Shown here: one piece after another, positions 37,717 through 46,539 of the stretch
How positions within the stretch are numbered: the first letter of the stretch is position 1
Layout: each line of letters starts with the position of its first letter
Source of the DNA: JBCCIM01 sp965263205
GTDB taxonomy: Bacteria > Bacteroidota > Rhodothermia > Rhodothermales > JAHQVL01
DNA length: 64,000 nucleotides
Direction: 5' to 3'
Assembly (NCBI GenBank): GCA_965263205.1
Contig: CBDHHF010000030.1
Coordinates: 124,001-188,000 of the forward strand
The notes under the pieces: model-generated
Told to the model about the DNA's origin: nothing
The model's database searches: none
What the model saw: only the letters and a program-made list of their open reading frames with translations
Program-made: the position numbers and the translations under genes

Positions 37717-39439
37717 CCGGCGCTGGCAATGTCCTTGCCAAATTAGCTGCTTCCAGTAGCTCTCTCTCGCTCACCCAGGCTTCGCCTTTGTCACACTGAA
37801 TCTGCTGCACTGCGCGGTAGGGGCTCAGGAAAAAGTGATCTTCTCCAATACGTTTTTCGAGTCCCGAACGCTTGATGACGCCGCTTACAGAGCCGTGAAC
37901 GCCGGTAAAATATAGCCCAATATTACGTTCTTCTAACTGCTCGACCACTGAAAATAACGCCTCGACAGCCGTTGTGTCCAGGTCATTTGCTGCGCTTGCA
38001 TCAATAATAACGGAGTGTATATCTGTGTTCTTCGGGAGATCGCAAATGTGTACGATCAGCTCTTTCAAGTAATCGGCGTTGGCATAGGAGAAGGAAGCGT
38101 CGACGCGTAAAATCAGAATGCCGGCGATCAGTTTTGCTTCTTCAAACACTTCCACATCGCGGAAAGACCGTGTACCGGGCAGGTTACCCAACACCGCTAC
38201 ATTGGGCCGGCTGATACGGTACATTACCACCACAACGGAAGCTGCTATCCCGATGAGGATACCTTTTTGCAAGCCGAGCACAAGCGTGACAATAAAGGTC
38301 ATGAGGGCAAGATGGCCATCGCTCTGCTTCATTTTGTAGAGGTTGCGGATGCCAGAAATATTGATCATCCCAAACGCTGCCACCATAATAATAGAGGCGA
38401 GGATCGGTACAGGCAGGTAGAAAAAGATCGGCGTGAGAAACAGGAGCGTCAGCGCTACAAGTACGGCGGCAACCAGGTTTGCCATGGGCGTTCGCGCGCC
38501 GGCCTGGTTATTCACTGCTGATCGAGAAAAGCCTCCGGAAACCGCATAACTCTGGAAAAAGCTCCCTGCCAGGTTCGCCATGCCAATCGCAAACAGCTCA
38601 CGGTTTGGATTGATGCTGTGGTTGTTGATCGAAGCGTAGTATTTACCAAGCGAAACCACGTTTGTGAACTGGATGAGCGCTAGGGTCAATGCGCTGACAA
38701 ACAATTGTCCGGCGAGATTCATGTCGAAAATCGGGACAATAAGTTCAGGTAGCCCAGTTGGAATATCTCCCAGAATGCGCACGCCGTGTTCGTCCAGCCG
38801 GAAGTACCAGGTGACGAGTATACTGAGGCCAACTGCCAACAAAGCTGCTGGAAAACGCGGTATATACCGCTTCAGTAACAGCAGCAGTAGAATACCCGTA
38901 AGACCAATTGTCAGCGACATGAGGTGCGTGTCGGCGATGTTACGACCTGCCTCGATCAACACGATAATGATTCGCTCTGCACGTGGAAACGACAGGCCCA
39001 TGATGTTGGACAGCTGACTAAACCCGATAATGGTAGCCGCCGCAGAAATGAAGCCGAGGATGACGGGGCGAGACAACAGGTTTACCAGAAAGCCCATCCT
39101 GCCTATTGAGAACGCTATGTGGATCAGGCCAACCATCGCTGCAAACATGCAGGCGATCTGGATGTAATGATCGGTGCCCGGCGTGGCAAAACTGCGCAGT
39201 GCAAAAACGACCAGCAAGCTATCGATGGCAACCGTGCCAGCAGATAACTGCCGCGATGTACCCAGAAACGCGTAGACTACCAGGGGAATGAGAGAGGCAT
39301 ACAACCCGTGAATTGGTGGCATCCCTGCAAGCATGGCATACGCCATCCCCTGCGGGATCAGCATGATCCCCACGGTGAGGCCGGCAAGCAAGTCGCCGCC
39401 GGCATCTGTTTTGTTATACGTCCGATACCATGGTTCCAT
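37700..39439 (-). CDS. SulP-family anion transporter with STAS domain
   Basis: 579 aa from ATG 39439; a GTG at 39469 would add ten residues. The start LLAGLTVGIMLIPQGMAYAMLAGMPP is the SulP signature (helices 1-2), and ten or more membrane helices follow to about residue 420, with GFSRSAVNNQAGARTPMAN in the conserved sulfate transporter region. Residues about 440-560 are a STAS domain (LRVDASFSYANADYLKEL, IDASAANDLDTTAVEALFSV). The family carries sulfate, bicarbonate or dicarboxylates. It begins 58 bp after the MBL-rhodanese stop (28 bp from the GTG), so it belongs to that operon, which points to export or import of sulfate, sulfite or thiosulfate. Confidence 0.92.
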   Translation of the reverse strand: MEPWYRTYNKTDAGGDLLAGLTVGIMLIPQGMAYAMLAGMPPIHGLYASLIPLVVYAFLGTSRQLSAGTVAIDSLLVVFALRSFATPGTDHYIQIACMFAAMVGLIHIAFSIGRMGFLVNLLSRPVILGFISAAATIIGFSQLSNIMGLSFPRAERIIIVLIEAGRNIADTHLMSLTIGLTGILLLLLLKRYIPRFPAALLAVGLSILVTWYFRLDEHGVRILGDIPTGLPELIVPIFDMNLAGQLFVSALTLALIQFTNVVSLGKYYASINNHSINPNRELFAIGMANLAGSFFQSYAVSGGFSRSAVNNQAGARTPMANLVAAVLVALTLLFLTPIFFYLPVPILASIIMVAAFGMINISGIRNLYKMKQSDGHLALMTFIVTLVLGLQKGILIGIAASVVVVMYRISRPNVAVLGNLPGTRSFRDVEVFEEAKLIAGILILRVDASFSYANADYLKELIVHICDLPKNTDIHSVIIDASAANDLDTTAVEALFSVVEQLEERNIGLYFTGVHGSVSGVIKRSGLEKRIGEDHFFLSPYRAVQQIQCDKGEAWVSERELLEAANLARTLPAPVTNPD

Positions 39440-39497
39440 GGTTTGTGGTAGTCTTGCCACGGCCAGCACCTGAGGATGCCGGCCTATAGCGAGTGAA

Positions 39498-40934
39498 TCA
39501 GGCGGCTATCGACCGGTCAGCTTCTTCATTGCTGCTGGCCCAATCAGCATACAGTCCGTTTACGTAGACCACACGATGTCCTGCGCGTTTAAGCATAGCA
39601 CTTGCGAGGGCTGCACGGCCGCCGCTTTTGCAGTGTACGTAATAGGTTTTGTCTGAAGTAAGCTCATCCAGACGGTCCAAGAGCCGCGTGTGGGCAATGT
39701 TGATGGCGCCGGGGATATGCCCCTCATCAAACTCCGCCTGTCTGCGGACATCAAGCACTGTTGCATGTGCGTGCGTGCTGTTCACATCCAGATCAGTGAT
39801 TGCAAGTTCTTCGATGTGAGCCAGATTGGTGGCTGTTCTAAGTTCTTCTGCGAGCGTATAGCCGGCAATATTGTCGATGCCAATGCGAACCAGGTTATCA
39901 ACCGCTTCCTGTACCTGCGTGGCAGAAGCTACGATGAGGTATACGCTTTCTTGTGGACGCACATACGAGCCGGCTACCGTTGGGAAAGAATTATTCAACG
40001 GTGCAAACAACGCATTCGGTACGTGCTGTTGCATAAACGCAGAGCGATTGCTACGCAAGTCCAGTATGGCCGTATTTTCAGCTTCTGTGGCATCCATCAG
40101 TGTTTCAACCGATACGTGTCGCGGTTGCGGTATGGAAGCGAGCAAGGCAGGACCTTCTTTGTTCTCGACTTTCATGCGGCCAAAGTAAAGCGGTGGTTCA
40201 GGCTGGCCATCGAGGATGGCGTTTATAAACGAACCCTGACCGTCACGTGCTGAAAGAATCGCCGCATTAAATTGCTTTTCATAGCCTACAGTTGACATCG
40301 GTACTGCACCCAGTGCTTTGCCACATGCACTACCCGCACCGTGTCCCGGCCAAACTTGCAAGTGATCCTGTAGGGCGAGGAATTGTTGTACAGAGTCGTA
40401 CAGTTGCGCCGCTGAGGCATCTTGTGCACCTGCGATACCTGCAGCCGTTTCGAGCAAGTCGGGCCGGCCCAGATCTCCCACAAAAACAAAATCGCCCGAA
40501 ACGATGCCCATGGGTTCATCCGCACCACCGCCATGGTCAGTGACAAGGAAGCAAATATGCTCAGGCGTGTGTCCTGGTGTATGCAGCACATTAAATCCAA
40601 TGTTTCCAATGCGGAACGTGTCACCATGCTTCAATGGGTTAAATGTATAACCACCCTGTGTTGCCCACGCATATTTCCAATTGGCATCACCTTCATCTGA
40701 GAGATACAGCGCTACATCAAACGAATCAGCAAATGCACGCGCACCCGAAAGAAAGTCTGCGTGGATATGCGTTTCTGCAACCGCTGTAATGGTAAGACCT
40801 TCTTTGGCCGCGATGTCGATATATCGCTGGATGTCGCGTTGCGGATCAAAAACAATGGCTTCGCCAGTGCGCTGGCATCCGATGATGTAAGCGTATTGTG
40901 CTAATCTGGGTTCAAATACTTGTCGGAAATACAT
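39498..40934 (-). CDS. MBL-fold/rhodanese fusion, persulfide dioxygenase or CstB-like
   Basis: 478 aa. Residues 1-240 are a metallo-beta-lactamase domain of the ETHE1/CstB branch (AETHIHADFLSGAR, LHTPGHTPEHICFLV, VSGDFVFVGDLGRPDLL, VWPGHGAGSACGKA) with the ligands of a mononuclear iron site. Two rhodanese domains follow. The first (about 265-355, AILDLRSNRSAFMQQHVPNA) lacks its active-site Cys (VYLIVASATQ). The second (about 375-465) has YVHCKSGGRA with the Cys. Such proteins oxidise low-molecular-weight persulfides to sulfite or thiosulfate. It is the first gene of an operon with SulP, and an operator-like site lies 69 bp upstream. This supports a role in persulfide or thiosulfate handling. 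Confidence 0.92.
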   Translation of the reverse strand: MYFRQVFEPRLAQYAYIIGCQRTGEAIVFDPQRDIQRYIDIAAKEGLTITAVAETHIHADFLSGARAFADSFDVALYLSDEGDANWKYAWATQGGYTFNPLKHGDTFRIGNIGFNVLHTPGHTPEHICFLVTDHGGGADEPMGIVSGDFVFVGDLGRPDLLETAAGIAGAQDASAAQLYDSVQQFLALQDHLQVWPGHGAGSACGKALGAVPMSTVGYEKQFNAAILSARDGQGSFINAILDGQPEPPLYFGRMKVENKEGPALLASIPQPRHVSVETLMDATEAENTAILDLRSNRSAFMQQHVPNALFAPLNNSFPTVAGSYVRPQESVYLIVASATQVQEAVDNLVRIGIDNIAGYTLAEELRTATNLAHIEELAITDLDVNSTHAHATVLDVRRQAEFDEGHIPGAINIAHTRLLDRLDELTSDKTYYVHCKSGGRAALASAMLKRAGHRVVYVNGLYADWASSNEEADRSIAA

Positions 40935-41002
40935 ACCTGGTTTGGAGCTATGAATGGGTCGTTGTTTACATGAAACCGAAAGCAGTGCGAAAACAGATTA
41001 TT

Positions 41003-41018
41003 ACTTGTAATAACAAGT
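41003..41018. promoter_or_regulatory. GntR operator site B
   Basis: ACTTGTAATAACAAGT has perfect six-base inverted arms around AATA. Read on the minus strand it is ACTTGTTATTACAAGT, matching the ACWTGTYATTACAWGT motif of sites A and C. It lies 69 bp upstream of the MBL-rhodanese start at 40934. Confidence 0.72.
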
Positions 41019-41137
41019 TTTTGTACGTGGCTTCGCCGTCTGGGATTCCACTGCCTGGATAAAAATTCAGCGAACGCAGTTTTTACGTTACGCAGGATAC
41101 CGGTAAACGCTGTAGTCGTGAACCTGTGCATCACAGC

Positions 41138-41239
41138 TAAGAGCCTTATCCGAAAACCTGCTTTGTGTCCCCGAGTGCGAGCGAACGAATCATAGGCAAG
41201 CCACGCGAAGCCCAAATGAGGGTTTCGGATAGGCTCTTA
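41138..41239. repeat. 102-bp element bounded by 20-bp inverted repeats (MITE-like)
   Basis: The left arm at 41138-41158 begins TAAGAGCCTTATCCGAAAA. The right arm at 41220-41239 reads the complement of TAAGAGCCTATCCGAAACCC. The arms match apart from one extra T and A on the left and end in TA on both sides, as expected for a TA target-site duplication or for a strong long-range hairpin. The 60 bp between them hold no gene. The right end supplies the TAA stop codon of the YeeE/YedE gene at 41237. The rest of the gap 40935-41236 holds operator site B and otherwise nothing I recognise. No transposase is present in the window. Confidence 0.6.
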
Positions 41240-41704
41240 GTGCGGGAGCGATGGTTTCAGATATCCATAGGCTAGTGCACCGAGGGTAGCACATAGCAAC
41301 GGGATGGCAATGACCGTAACACCACTGCCGAGCAATGCATACAGTGGTCCGGGGCATGCACCCGTGAGTGCCCAGCCGAGACCAAACGTGATCCCGCCAA
41401 GCCACTGGTTATAGCCACGTTGGTACGGCTTGTCATTAATCTGTATCGGCTCGCCGCCGACAGTCTTCAGGCTAAACCGTTTGATTAAAAACGTTGAAAG
41501 GGCGCCTACAGCAATTGCGCTGCCGATCACGCCATACATGTGGAAACTTTGGAAGCGAAACATTTCCTGGATGCGAAACCAGGAAATCACTTCACTTTTG
41601 GTAAGAATGATGCCAAAAACGATACCAAAGGCGAGGTACATGAAAATACCTGCTGCGCGCATGGCCGGGGCTTCAGTGGATGCAGATTCGGAAGTTAAGG
41701 TCAT
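41237..41704 (-). CDS. YeeE/YedE (TsuA-like) sulfur-compound transporter half, C-terminal type
   Basis: 155 aa with four membrane helices. The conserved motif GLGWALTGACPGPLYALLGSG (about residues 110-130) carries the Cys seen in YeeE/YedE proteins, which move thiosulfate in TsuA. It starts 6 bp after the partner gene at 41711 ends, and the two together correspond to one full-length TsuA-like protein split in two. Helices: FMYLAFGIVFGIILT, FHMYGVIGSAIAVGALSTFLI, WLGGITFGLGWALTGA and VIAIPLLCATLGALAYGYL. The stop codon lies in the end of an inverted repeat, so the original C-terminus may have been changed by insertion. Confidence 0.9.
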   Translation of the reverse strand: MTLTSESASTEAPAMRAAGIFMYLAFGIVFGIILTKSEVISWFRIQEMFRFQSFHMYGVIGSAIAVGALSTFLIKRFSLKTVGGEPIQINDKPYQRGYNQWLGGITFGLGWALTGACPGPLYALLGSGVTVIAIPLLCATLGALAYGYLKPSLPH

Positions 41705-41710
41705 GGCTAT

Positions 41711-42271
41711 TTAAAAGAGTACAGGGTAGAGGAAGTGAGTAACAAGCAGGCCACCAATGAAAAAACCGATGGTTGCAAAAAGGGAGGCTTTTTGAAAATT
41801 GGAGAGGCCTGTGATGGCGTGCCCCGAGGTGCAGCCGCCGGCATAGCGTGCACCGAAGCCTACGAGAAAACCACCAACGGCCAGCATCAGGAAGCCAATC
41901 GGTGTCATCAGAAACTGCCAGTTGAACAGTTCGGCAGGCACCAGGCCGTTAAAGTCAGTAATGCCTAGCGCGCCAAGGTCGCTGAACGTAGCAGCGGATA
42001 GGGCGATAGGGTCTGGATTCTGCAACACCTGCGTTGCGATGAAGCCGCCTATCACAATACCAAGCGCCATAACAAGGTTCCAAAGGCCTTTCTGGCGCCA
42101 GTTGTAGTTGAAATAATCTGCTTTGCTGGGTAACACGGCAGCACAGGCGTGACGGAGGCTGGATGAAATTCCAAACGCCTTGCCGGAGAAAATATAGAGC
42201 GCCGGCACCATCAGTCCGATCAGGGGACCCGCAATGTACCAGGGCCAGGGTTGGGATAGTAGATCGAGCAT
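41711..42271 (-). CDS. YeeE/YedE (TsuA-like) sulfur-compound transporter half, N-terminal type
   Basis: 186 aa. Helices include WYIAGPLIGLMVPALYIFSG, LWNLVMALGIVIGGFIATQV, MTPIGFLMLAVGGFLVGFGA and ASLFATIGFFIGGLLVTHFL. The motif GARYAGGCTSGHAITGLSNF (about residues 138-157) is the hallmark of YeeE/YedE, with a Cys and His placed along the pore in thiosulfate-importing TsuA. It is the first gene of a two-gene operon; three overlapping operator half sites lie 63-88 bp upstream. With the MBL-rhodanese protein this suggests uptake of thiosulfate or a related sulfur species followed by oxidation or rhodanese transfer. Confidence 0.92.
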   Translation of the reverse strand: MLDLLSQPWPWYIAGPLIGLMVPALYIFSGKAFGISSSLRHACAAVLPSKADYFNYNWRQKGLWNLVMALGIVIGGFIATQVLQNPDPIALSAATFSDLGALGITDFNGLVPAELFNWQFLMTPIGFLMLAVGGFLVGFGARYAGGCTSGHAITGLSNFQKASLFATIGFFIGGLLVTHFLYPVLF

Positions 42272-42333
42272 AAATTCTAAGTTGTTGATTCCTGTAACGT
42301 GGGGGGAAGTTACTTCGTTAGTGCGAGATACTC

Positions 42334-42359
42334 ACATGTTGTTACATGTAATGACAAGT
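42334..42359. promoter_or_regulatory. GntR operator site C: three half sites at 10-bp step
   Basis: ACATGT at 42334, ACATGT at 42344 and ACAAGT at 42354, each separated by four bases, form two overlapping palindromes (42334-42349 and 42344-42359). The second, read on the minus strand, is ACTTGTCATTACATGT and shares its core with site A. The array lies 63-88 bp upstream of the YeeE/YedE start at 42271 and could hold two dimers on one helix face. Confidence 0.72.
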
Positions 42360-43217
42360 TGGTAGTACGCCACAACCTATTGTAAGATTCAAGTAGTACA
42401 AAACAGGCCTCCTCGTACCCATAAAACGGCAAGAGGTTGTCTTTGCGCCAACCCTGTAGGCAATAGCCTGAATGAGGGCTGTACCAAATGGCTTGTGCGC
42501 GAATACATGCGAATTGTAACGGGCTTGACAAAATGTTCGATTTTTTCTCAAATCCCAGGCTGCATGTATGTGCTCGGTGGTGCAATAAAATTGCATGTTA
42601 TTTGCCATTTTTTGCATGTTTGATTCTGCTTAATGCACGCATAACCGAATTACTTTTTATTTAGGTGCTATCGTAAATAGCCCATTATGGCTAAAAATAT
42701 ATCGATAATACATCTTCTTAATTCTTATAGACTTACGTAATGCAAACCTGTGCGCGATTGTGTCTTGTTTTGGGGAGCACGTGGTTCGTTTTATAAACGT
42801 GAAAAGCTTTGCAAATGAAAGGGTAGTGCAAGGCATTATCAGTGGCTGGAGGAATGTTTTTGATAAAAATCACATTGTCGGCAGACGAGGTTAGATTCGT
42901 TTAATAACGGGCAAATAACGATTTTGCGCTTCTTGAGATAAGTAAGTGCTAAATAGTGCCTTGATTATTAGCTCAAATCTTAATATTTAATTTACATCTT
43001 TTACATTAAATGCCCGCCCTCGCCACCGGCTCATTGGGGGCCCCCCGTTAGTTACGACGAAATGTGCTGCTGAATTATCCCATGGTTCAGCATAATGTTT
43101 GCAAATGCAAAGCGCTTTCAGTATCCCACAAGATGAGCGATTTCTTTTGCATAACTTGCATTTGTAGCGTGATTGACGATCTAAAACATCATTCACCCAA
43201 CCAGCTACGCACCTACC
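42360..43217. other. Long A/T-rich intergenic region without a gene
   Basis: About 860 bp between the sulfur module and cassette B. I see no convincing coding frame or structural RNA. It holds a repeated TTGCATGTT (about 42591 and 42612), a TTTGCAAATG that occurs near 42808 and again at 43098, an isolated GGGGGCCCCCC at 43036-43046 and the inverted repeat described next. A long 5' leader or complex promoter for the receptor gene would fit. Confidence 0.5.
43102..43164. promoter_or_regulatory. Inverted repeat CAAATGCAA / TTGCATTTG upstream of cassette B
   Basis: CAAATGCAA at 43102-43110 and TTGCATTTG at 43156-43164 are perfect 9-bp inverted copies, 45 bp apart. An extra TTTTGCAT lies between them. 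The right arm ends 53 bp before the receptor start at 43218. They could be paired operator sites or a long stem in the leader. Confidence 0.35.
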
Positions 43218-46200
43218 ATGCGAAAGGCAACCACACTTGTATTCCTACTTGCGTTGTTCCTGCCAGCAGTAGCGGTGGCACAGTCCGGAAAGATCGCCGG
43301 CCGTGTTACTGATGCAGGCAGTGGGGAAGCGCTTCCTGGCGTAAACGTCGTAATCGACGGTACAACCCAGGGCGCTGTCACAGACATCGATGGCTATTAT
43401 AGTATCATCAACGTTCGCCCCGGATCATACGCTGTTCGTGCTTCTTTTGTCGGTTACAACACCCGACTAACTGAAGGTATCCGTGTCAGTACTAACTTGA
43501 CTACCGAAGTAAACTTCCAGATGCAGGAAGAGCAGGTAGGTCTAGATGAAGTAGTGGTTACGGCAGAAAGACCCATTGTTCAACGCGACGTTTCAGCGAA
43601 CATCGCAACCCTGACGGCAGACGAGATTGAAAACCTCCCCGTTGCCGGCGTTACTGAAGTTATCAATCTGCAGGCAGGTATCGATTCTGGCCTTTCCATC
43701 CGTGGTGGTGGTCGGGACGAAATCGCATTCCTGGTGGACGGAATGTCTACAGCAGGCGGACGTACTACTGAACCATTTATGAACGTGAGCTTCACCTCTG
43801 TGGACGAGGTGCAGGTTCAGACTGGTGGTTTCAACGCTGAGTATGGCAATCTTCGCTCTGGTCTCATCAACCTCGTGACCAAAGAAGGTAACCGTACGCG
43901 CTATACTGTTGATGCAGTGATGCGTTATAGTGCACCGCAAGAGAAGTACTTTGGTGTGCGGCCCAACGACCCCAACTCTTTCTTCATGCGTCCCTATGTA
44001 GACCCTGACGTAGCTTTTGTCGGTACGCACTCTGCTGAAAGTGGATGGGATCGGTACACGCGCGAATTTTATCCTCAGTGGGAAGGATATAATGAATTCG
44101 CCAATCGCCTTGCCGGTGACGATGATCCAACCAACGACCTTTCTCCAGAGCAGCTGCAAGAGCTCATGTTGTGGCGTCTGCGTAAAGACTTCGAGCCAGA
44201 AACACCTGATTTTGAAGTGGATGCCACCATTGGCGGTCCCGTTCCTGGAGGACAGAAGCTTGGTAACCTGCGTTTCCTTGCTTCTTATCGCCAGACACAA
44301 CGTGCGTACATCGTTTCACAGCAGCGCGATTCATACCAGGGCTACACCGGTCAGTTTAAGTTGACCTCTGATGTAGGTACAGGTATGAAATTCGTTGTTA
44401 ACGGTTTGTTTGCGCAGGAATTGGGTATGAACACGAGTAACGAAGCGTGGATTAGCTCGTTTGACCGTGGTGAAGCACCCGATTATCCATGGGACAACCG
44501 TTCTGATCTCATGGCCGTTCGGTCAAACGGCGACCATGTTTTCCGCGACAACAACTACACGTTGTCGGACATCGACCGGTTTAACATCGGTGCTGAGTTT
44601 ACGCATGCTGTAAACCCAAATACATTCTACGAAGTCCGCTTCCAGCGTCAATCCACCGAATACTTCACCCGTCCGGGTCCAGCGCGGCGCCCTGAGAACA
44701 TCATCAACACCATTGCTGGTGTTCCTGTAGATGATGCACCCCTCTCGTGGGATCCGCAACCAGGTGGCCAGGGCGATATCTACCTTGGTGGTAACCTCCT
44801 CGGTGGCGGTGGTCGTGGTCGCGACACGTCTGATGTAGTTCGCTACATGGGACAGTTTGACATTACCAGCCAGGTTAACCGCTTTATGCAGGTAAAAGCT
44901 GGTCTGTCGTATGACTATGGTGACTACAATGTGAACCATGGTGACCAGGACTCTTTCCACGTACACCACGCAAATCCGAAGTTCAAGTGGAACCGTCAGC
45001 CGCACGTTGGTGGTGGTTATGCACAGACCAAACTTGAATTCCAGGGTATGGTTGCTAACCTGGGTGTTCGTTTGGACTATTTCCACGCCGGTGGCGAATG
45101 GATTGAGTATGATGCGTACACTCGCGCATTTACAGCCAAGTTTGGCTCTGCGAACCTCGAAGAGAATCTGCCGACCGAACCAACGGACCGTCAGTTCTTC
45201 CTGAGCCCGCGTGTTGGGGTTTCTTTCCCGATTACGGTGAATAGCAAGCTCTATTTCAACTACGGCCACTTCCGTCAGATTCTGGACCCGCTCCAGTTAT
45301 TCCTTGTACGGACCGAGTTCTTCTCGCAGACGGCGGCTATTGGTAATCCAAACCATCCAATGCCGAAAACGGTAGCGTATGAAGTAGGTTACGAGCACAA
45401 CCTGTTTGATCAGTTCCTCGTGCGTCTGGCCGGCTTCTACCGCGATGTTTCAAACCAGCCGCGTAGCATCAACTATCGGAGCCTGGATAACCTCGTAGAC
45501 TACGATATCGCATTCCCGTACAACTACGAGGATAACCGTGGTTTCGAGATCACATTAACCAAAAACCGTGGCCGTTGGCTACGCGGTTTCCTGAACTACA
45601 CGTTCCTGGTGCGTAAAGAAGGTAACTTTGCCTTTGGGCAGCAGTTGGAAAATCGCGTTGAGCAGAATCGCTTCGAGGAAAATGCAAGAAACACACTGTT
45701 TCGCCCGCAACCGGAGCCGTTTGCACGCGCCAATGTGGAATTCCTGACGCCGACCGACTTCGGTCCGACGACAGGGAATTTCCGGCCGCTCGCCGACTGG
45801 CGCCTCAGCTTCCTTGGTGAATGGCGTTCCGGTGACATCTTCACCTATGCAGGCGGCGGTGGTGCCGAGATCGTAGGTGTCCGGGATAACATGCAATGGC
45901 GCGATTACTGGAATCTCGACCTCCGTATCAGCAAAAACTTTGCTGTTGGAAACGGTCGTGCCCAGGTCTTTGCTGATATCAACAACGTGTTGAATATCAA
46001 GCGCCTGCAGCGTCATGGCGCGCTGGCCCTCAACTTCAACTGGGAACGTTACATGGAGTCGCTCCACCATTCACGCGACACCTTTAATGAACTCGAAGAC
46101 AGCGAACTGCCTAGCTACCTGATCGTGGGTAGCGACCGGCCTGGTGACTTCCGTGATGATGGCGTGGAATATGTGCCAATCGAGCCATTCCCAAGCCTCG

Positions 46201-46424
46201 ACCGCGTGACCAACGCCAACACACGTGCACTTTACTTCATTCGCGATGCTGAAGGTACCGGCGGTACCTACTACCAGTACAATGGTAGCGACTTCGTCGT
46301 GGCTGATGAGGGTAAAGTGAGCCAGGTCCTGGATGACAAGGCATACATCTACAACCCTGTAGTTGACTCCTTCCGGTTCCTGAACCCACGTAACGTGTAC
46401 TTTGGCGTGCGTTTCACGTTCTAA
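43218..46424 (+). CDS. TonB-dependent receptor with carboxypeptidase-regulatory-like domain (cassette B)
   Basis: 1068 aa. Signal peptide TTLVFLLALFLPAVAVAQ, then a CarboxypepD_reg-like domain (GKIAGRVTDAGSGEALPGVN, SFVGYNTRL; residues 23-110), the plug (DEVVVTAERPIVQRD, LSIRGGGRDEIAFLVDGMS, YGNLRSGLINLVTKEGN; about 115-225) and a long barrel ending NVYFGVRFTF with terminal Phe. The plug text closely parallels the receptor at 10956. It is followed by a hairpin, a secreted protein and a PorV-like barrel in the same order as cassette A. Codons here are more uniform than in most neighbours (frequent CGT, GGT), suggesting high expression. Substrate unknown. Confidence 0.93.
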   Translation: MRKATTLVFLLALFLPAVAVAQSGKIAGRVTDAGSGEALPGVNVVIDGTTQGAVTDIDGYYSIINVRPGSYAVRASFVGYNTRLTEGIRVSTNLTTEVNFQMQEEQVGLDEVVVTAERPIVQRDVSANIATLTADEIENLPVAGVTEVINLQAGIDSGLSIRGGGRDEIAFLVDGMSTAGGRTTEPFMNVSFTSVDEVQVQTGGFNAEYGNLRSGLINLVTKEGNRTRYTVDAVMRYSAPQEKYFGVRPNDPNSFFMRPYVDPDVAFVGTHSAESGWDRYTREFYPQWEGYNEFANRLAGDDDPTNDLSPEQLQELMLWRLRKDFEPETPDFEVDATIGGPVPGGQKLGNLRFLASYRQTQRAYIVSQQRDSYQGYTGQFKLTSDVGTGMKFVVNGLFAQELGMNTSNEAWISSFDRGEAPDYPWDNRSDLMAVRSNGDHVFRDNNYTLSDIDRFNIGAEFTHAVNPNTFYEVRFQRQSTEYFTRPGPARRPENIINTIAGVPVDDAPLSWDPQPGGQGDIYLGGNLLGGGGRGRDTSDVVRYMGQFDITSQVNRFMQVKAGLSYDYGDYNVNHGDQDSFHVHHANPKFKWNRQPHVGGGYAQTKLEFQGMVANLGVRLDYFHAGGEWIEYDAYTRAFTAKFGSANLEENLPTEPTDRQFFLSPRVGVSFPITVNSKLYFNYGHFRQILDPLQLFLVRTEFFSQTAAIGNPNHPMPKTVAYEVGYEHNLFDQFLVRLAGFYRDVSNQPRSINYRSLDNLVDYDIAFPYNYEDNRGFEITLTKNRGRWLRGFLNYTFLVRKEGNFAFGQQLENRVEQNRFEENARNTLFRPQPEPFARANVEFLTPTDFGPTTGNFRPLADWRLSFLGEWRSGDIFTYAGGGGAEIVGVRDNMQWRDYWNLDLRISKNFAVGNGRAQVFADINNVLNIKRLQRHGALALNFNWERYMESLHHSRDTFNELEDSELPSYLIVGSDRPGDFRDDGVEYVPIEPFPSLDRVTNANTRALYFIRDAEGTGGTYYQYNGSDFVVADEGKVSQVLDDKAYIYNPVVDSFRFLNPRNVYFGVRFTF

Positions 46425-46453
46425 GGTCACTCCACCGTTTTCCATCGGCATTT

Positions 46454-46490
46454 CCCGATAGGCCGGCCCCGTTGGGTCGGCCTAAACGGG
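46454..46490 (+). terminator. Strong intercistronic hairpin after the cassette B receptor
   Basis: TAGGCCGGCCC at 46459-46469 pairs with GGGTCGGCCTA at 46474-46484 (one G-T pair) around the loop CGTT; CCCG/CGGG at 46454 and 46487 can extend it. No T-run follows, so it is more likely an mRNA-stabilising or attenuating element between the receptor and secreted-protein genes than a full terminator. Confidence 0.45.
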
Positions 46491-46539
46491 AGTCCCATAC
46501 CCTCATGCCGATCGTGTTTATTCAATTTTCCTATATACC

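Noticed and set aside
42310..42617. Two short minus-strand frames in the intergenic region
   Set aside because: They overlap the operator array, lack codon bias and have no recognisable features.
43036..43046. GGGGGCCCCCC as a terminator
   Set aside because: No loop and no T-run; the stem would be folded on itself. Possibly an assembly or chance feature.
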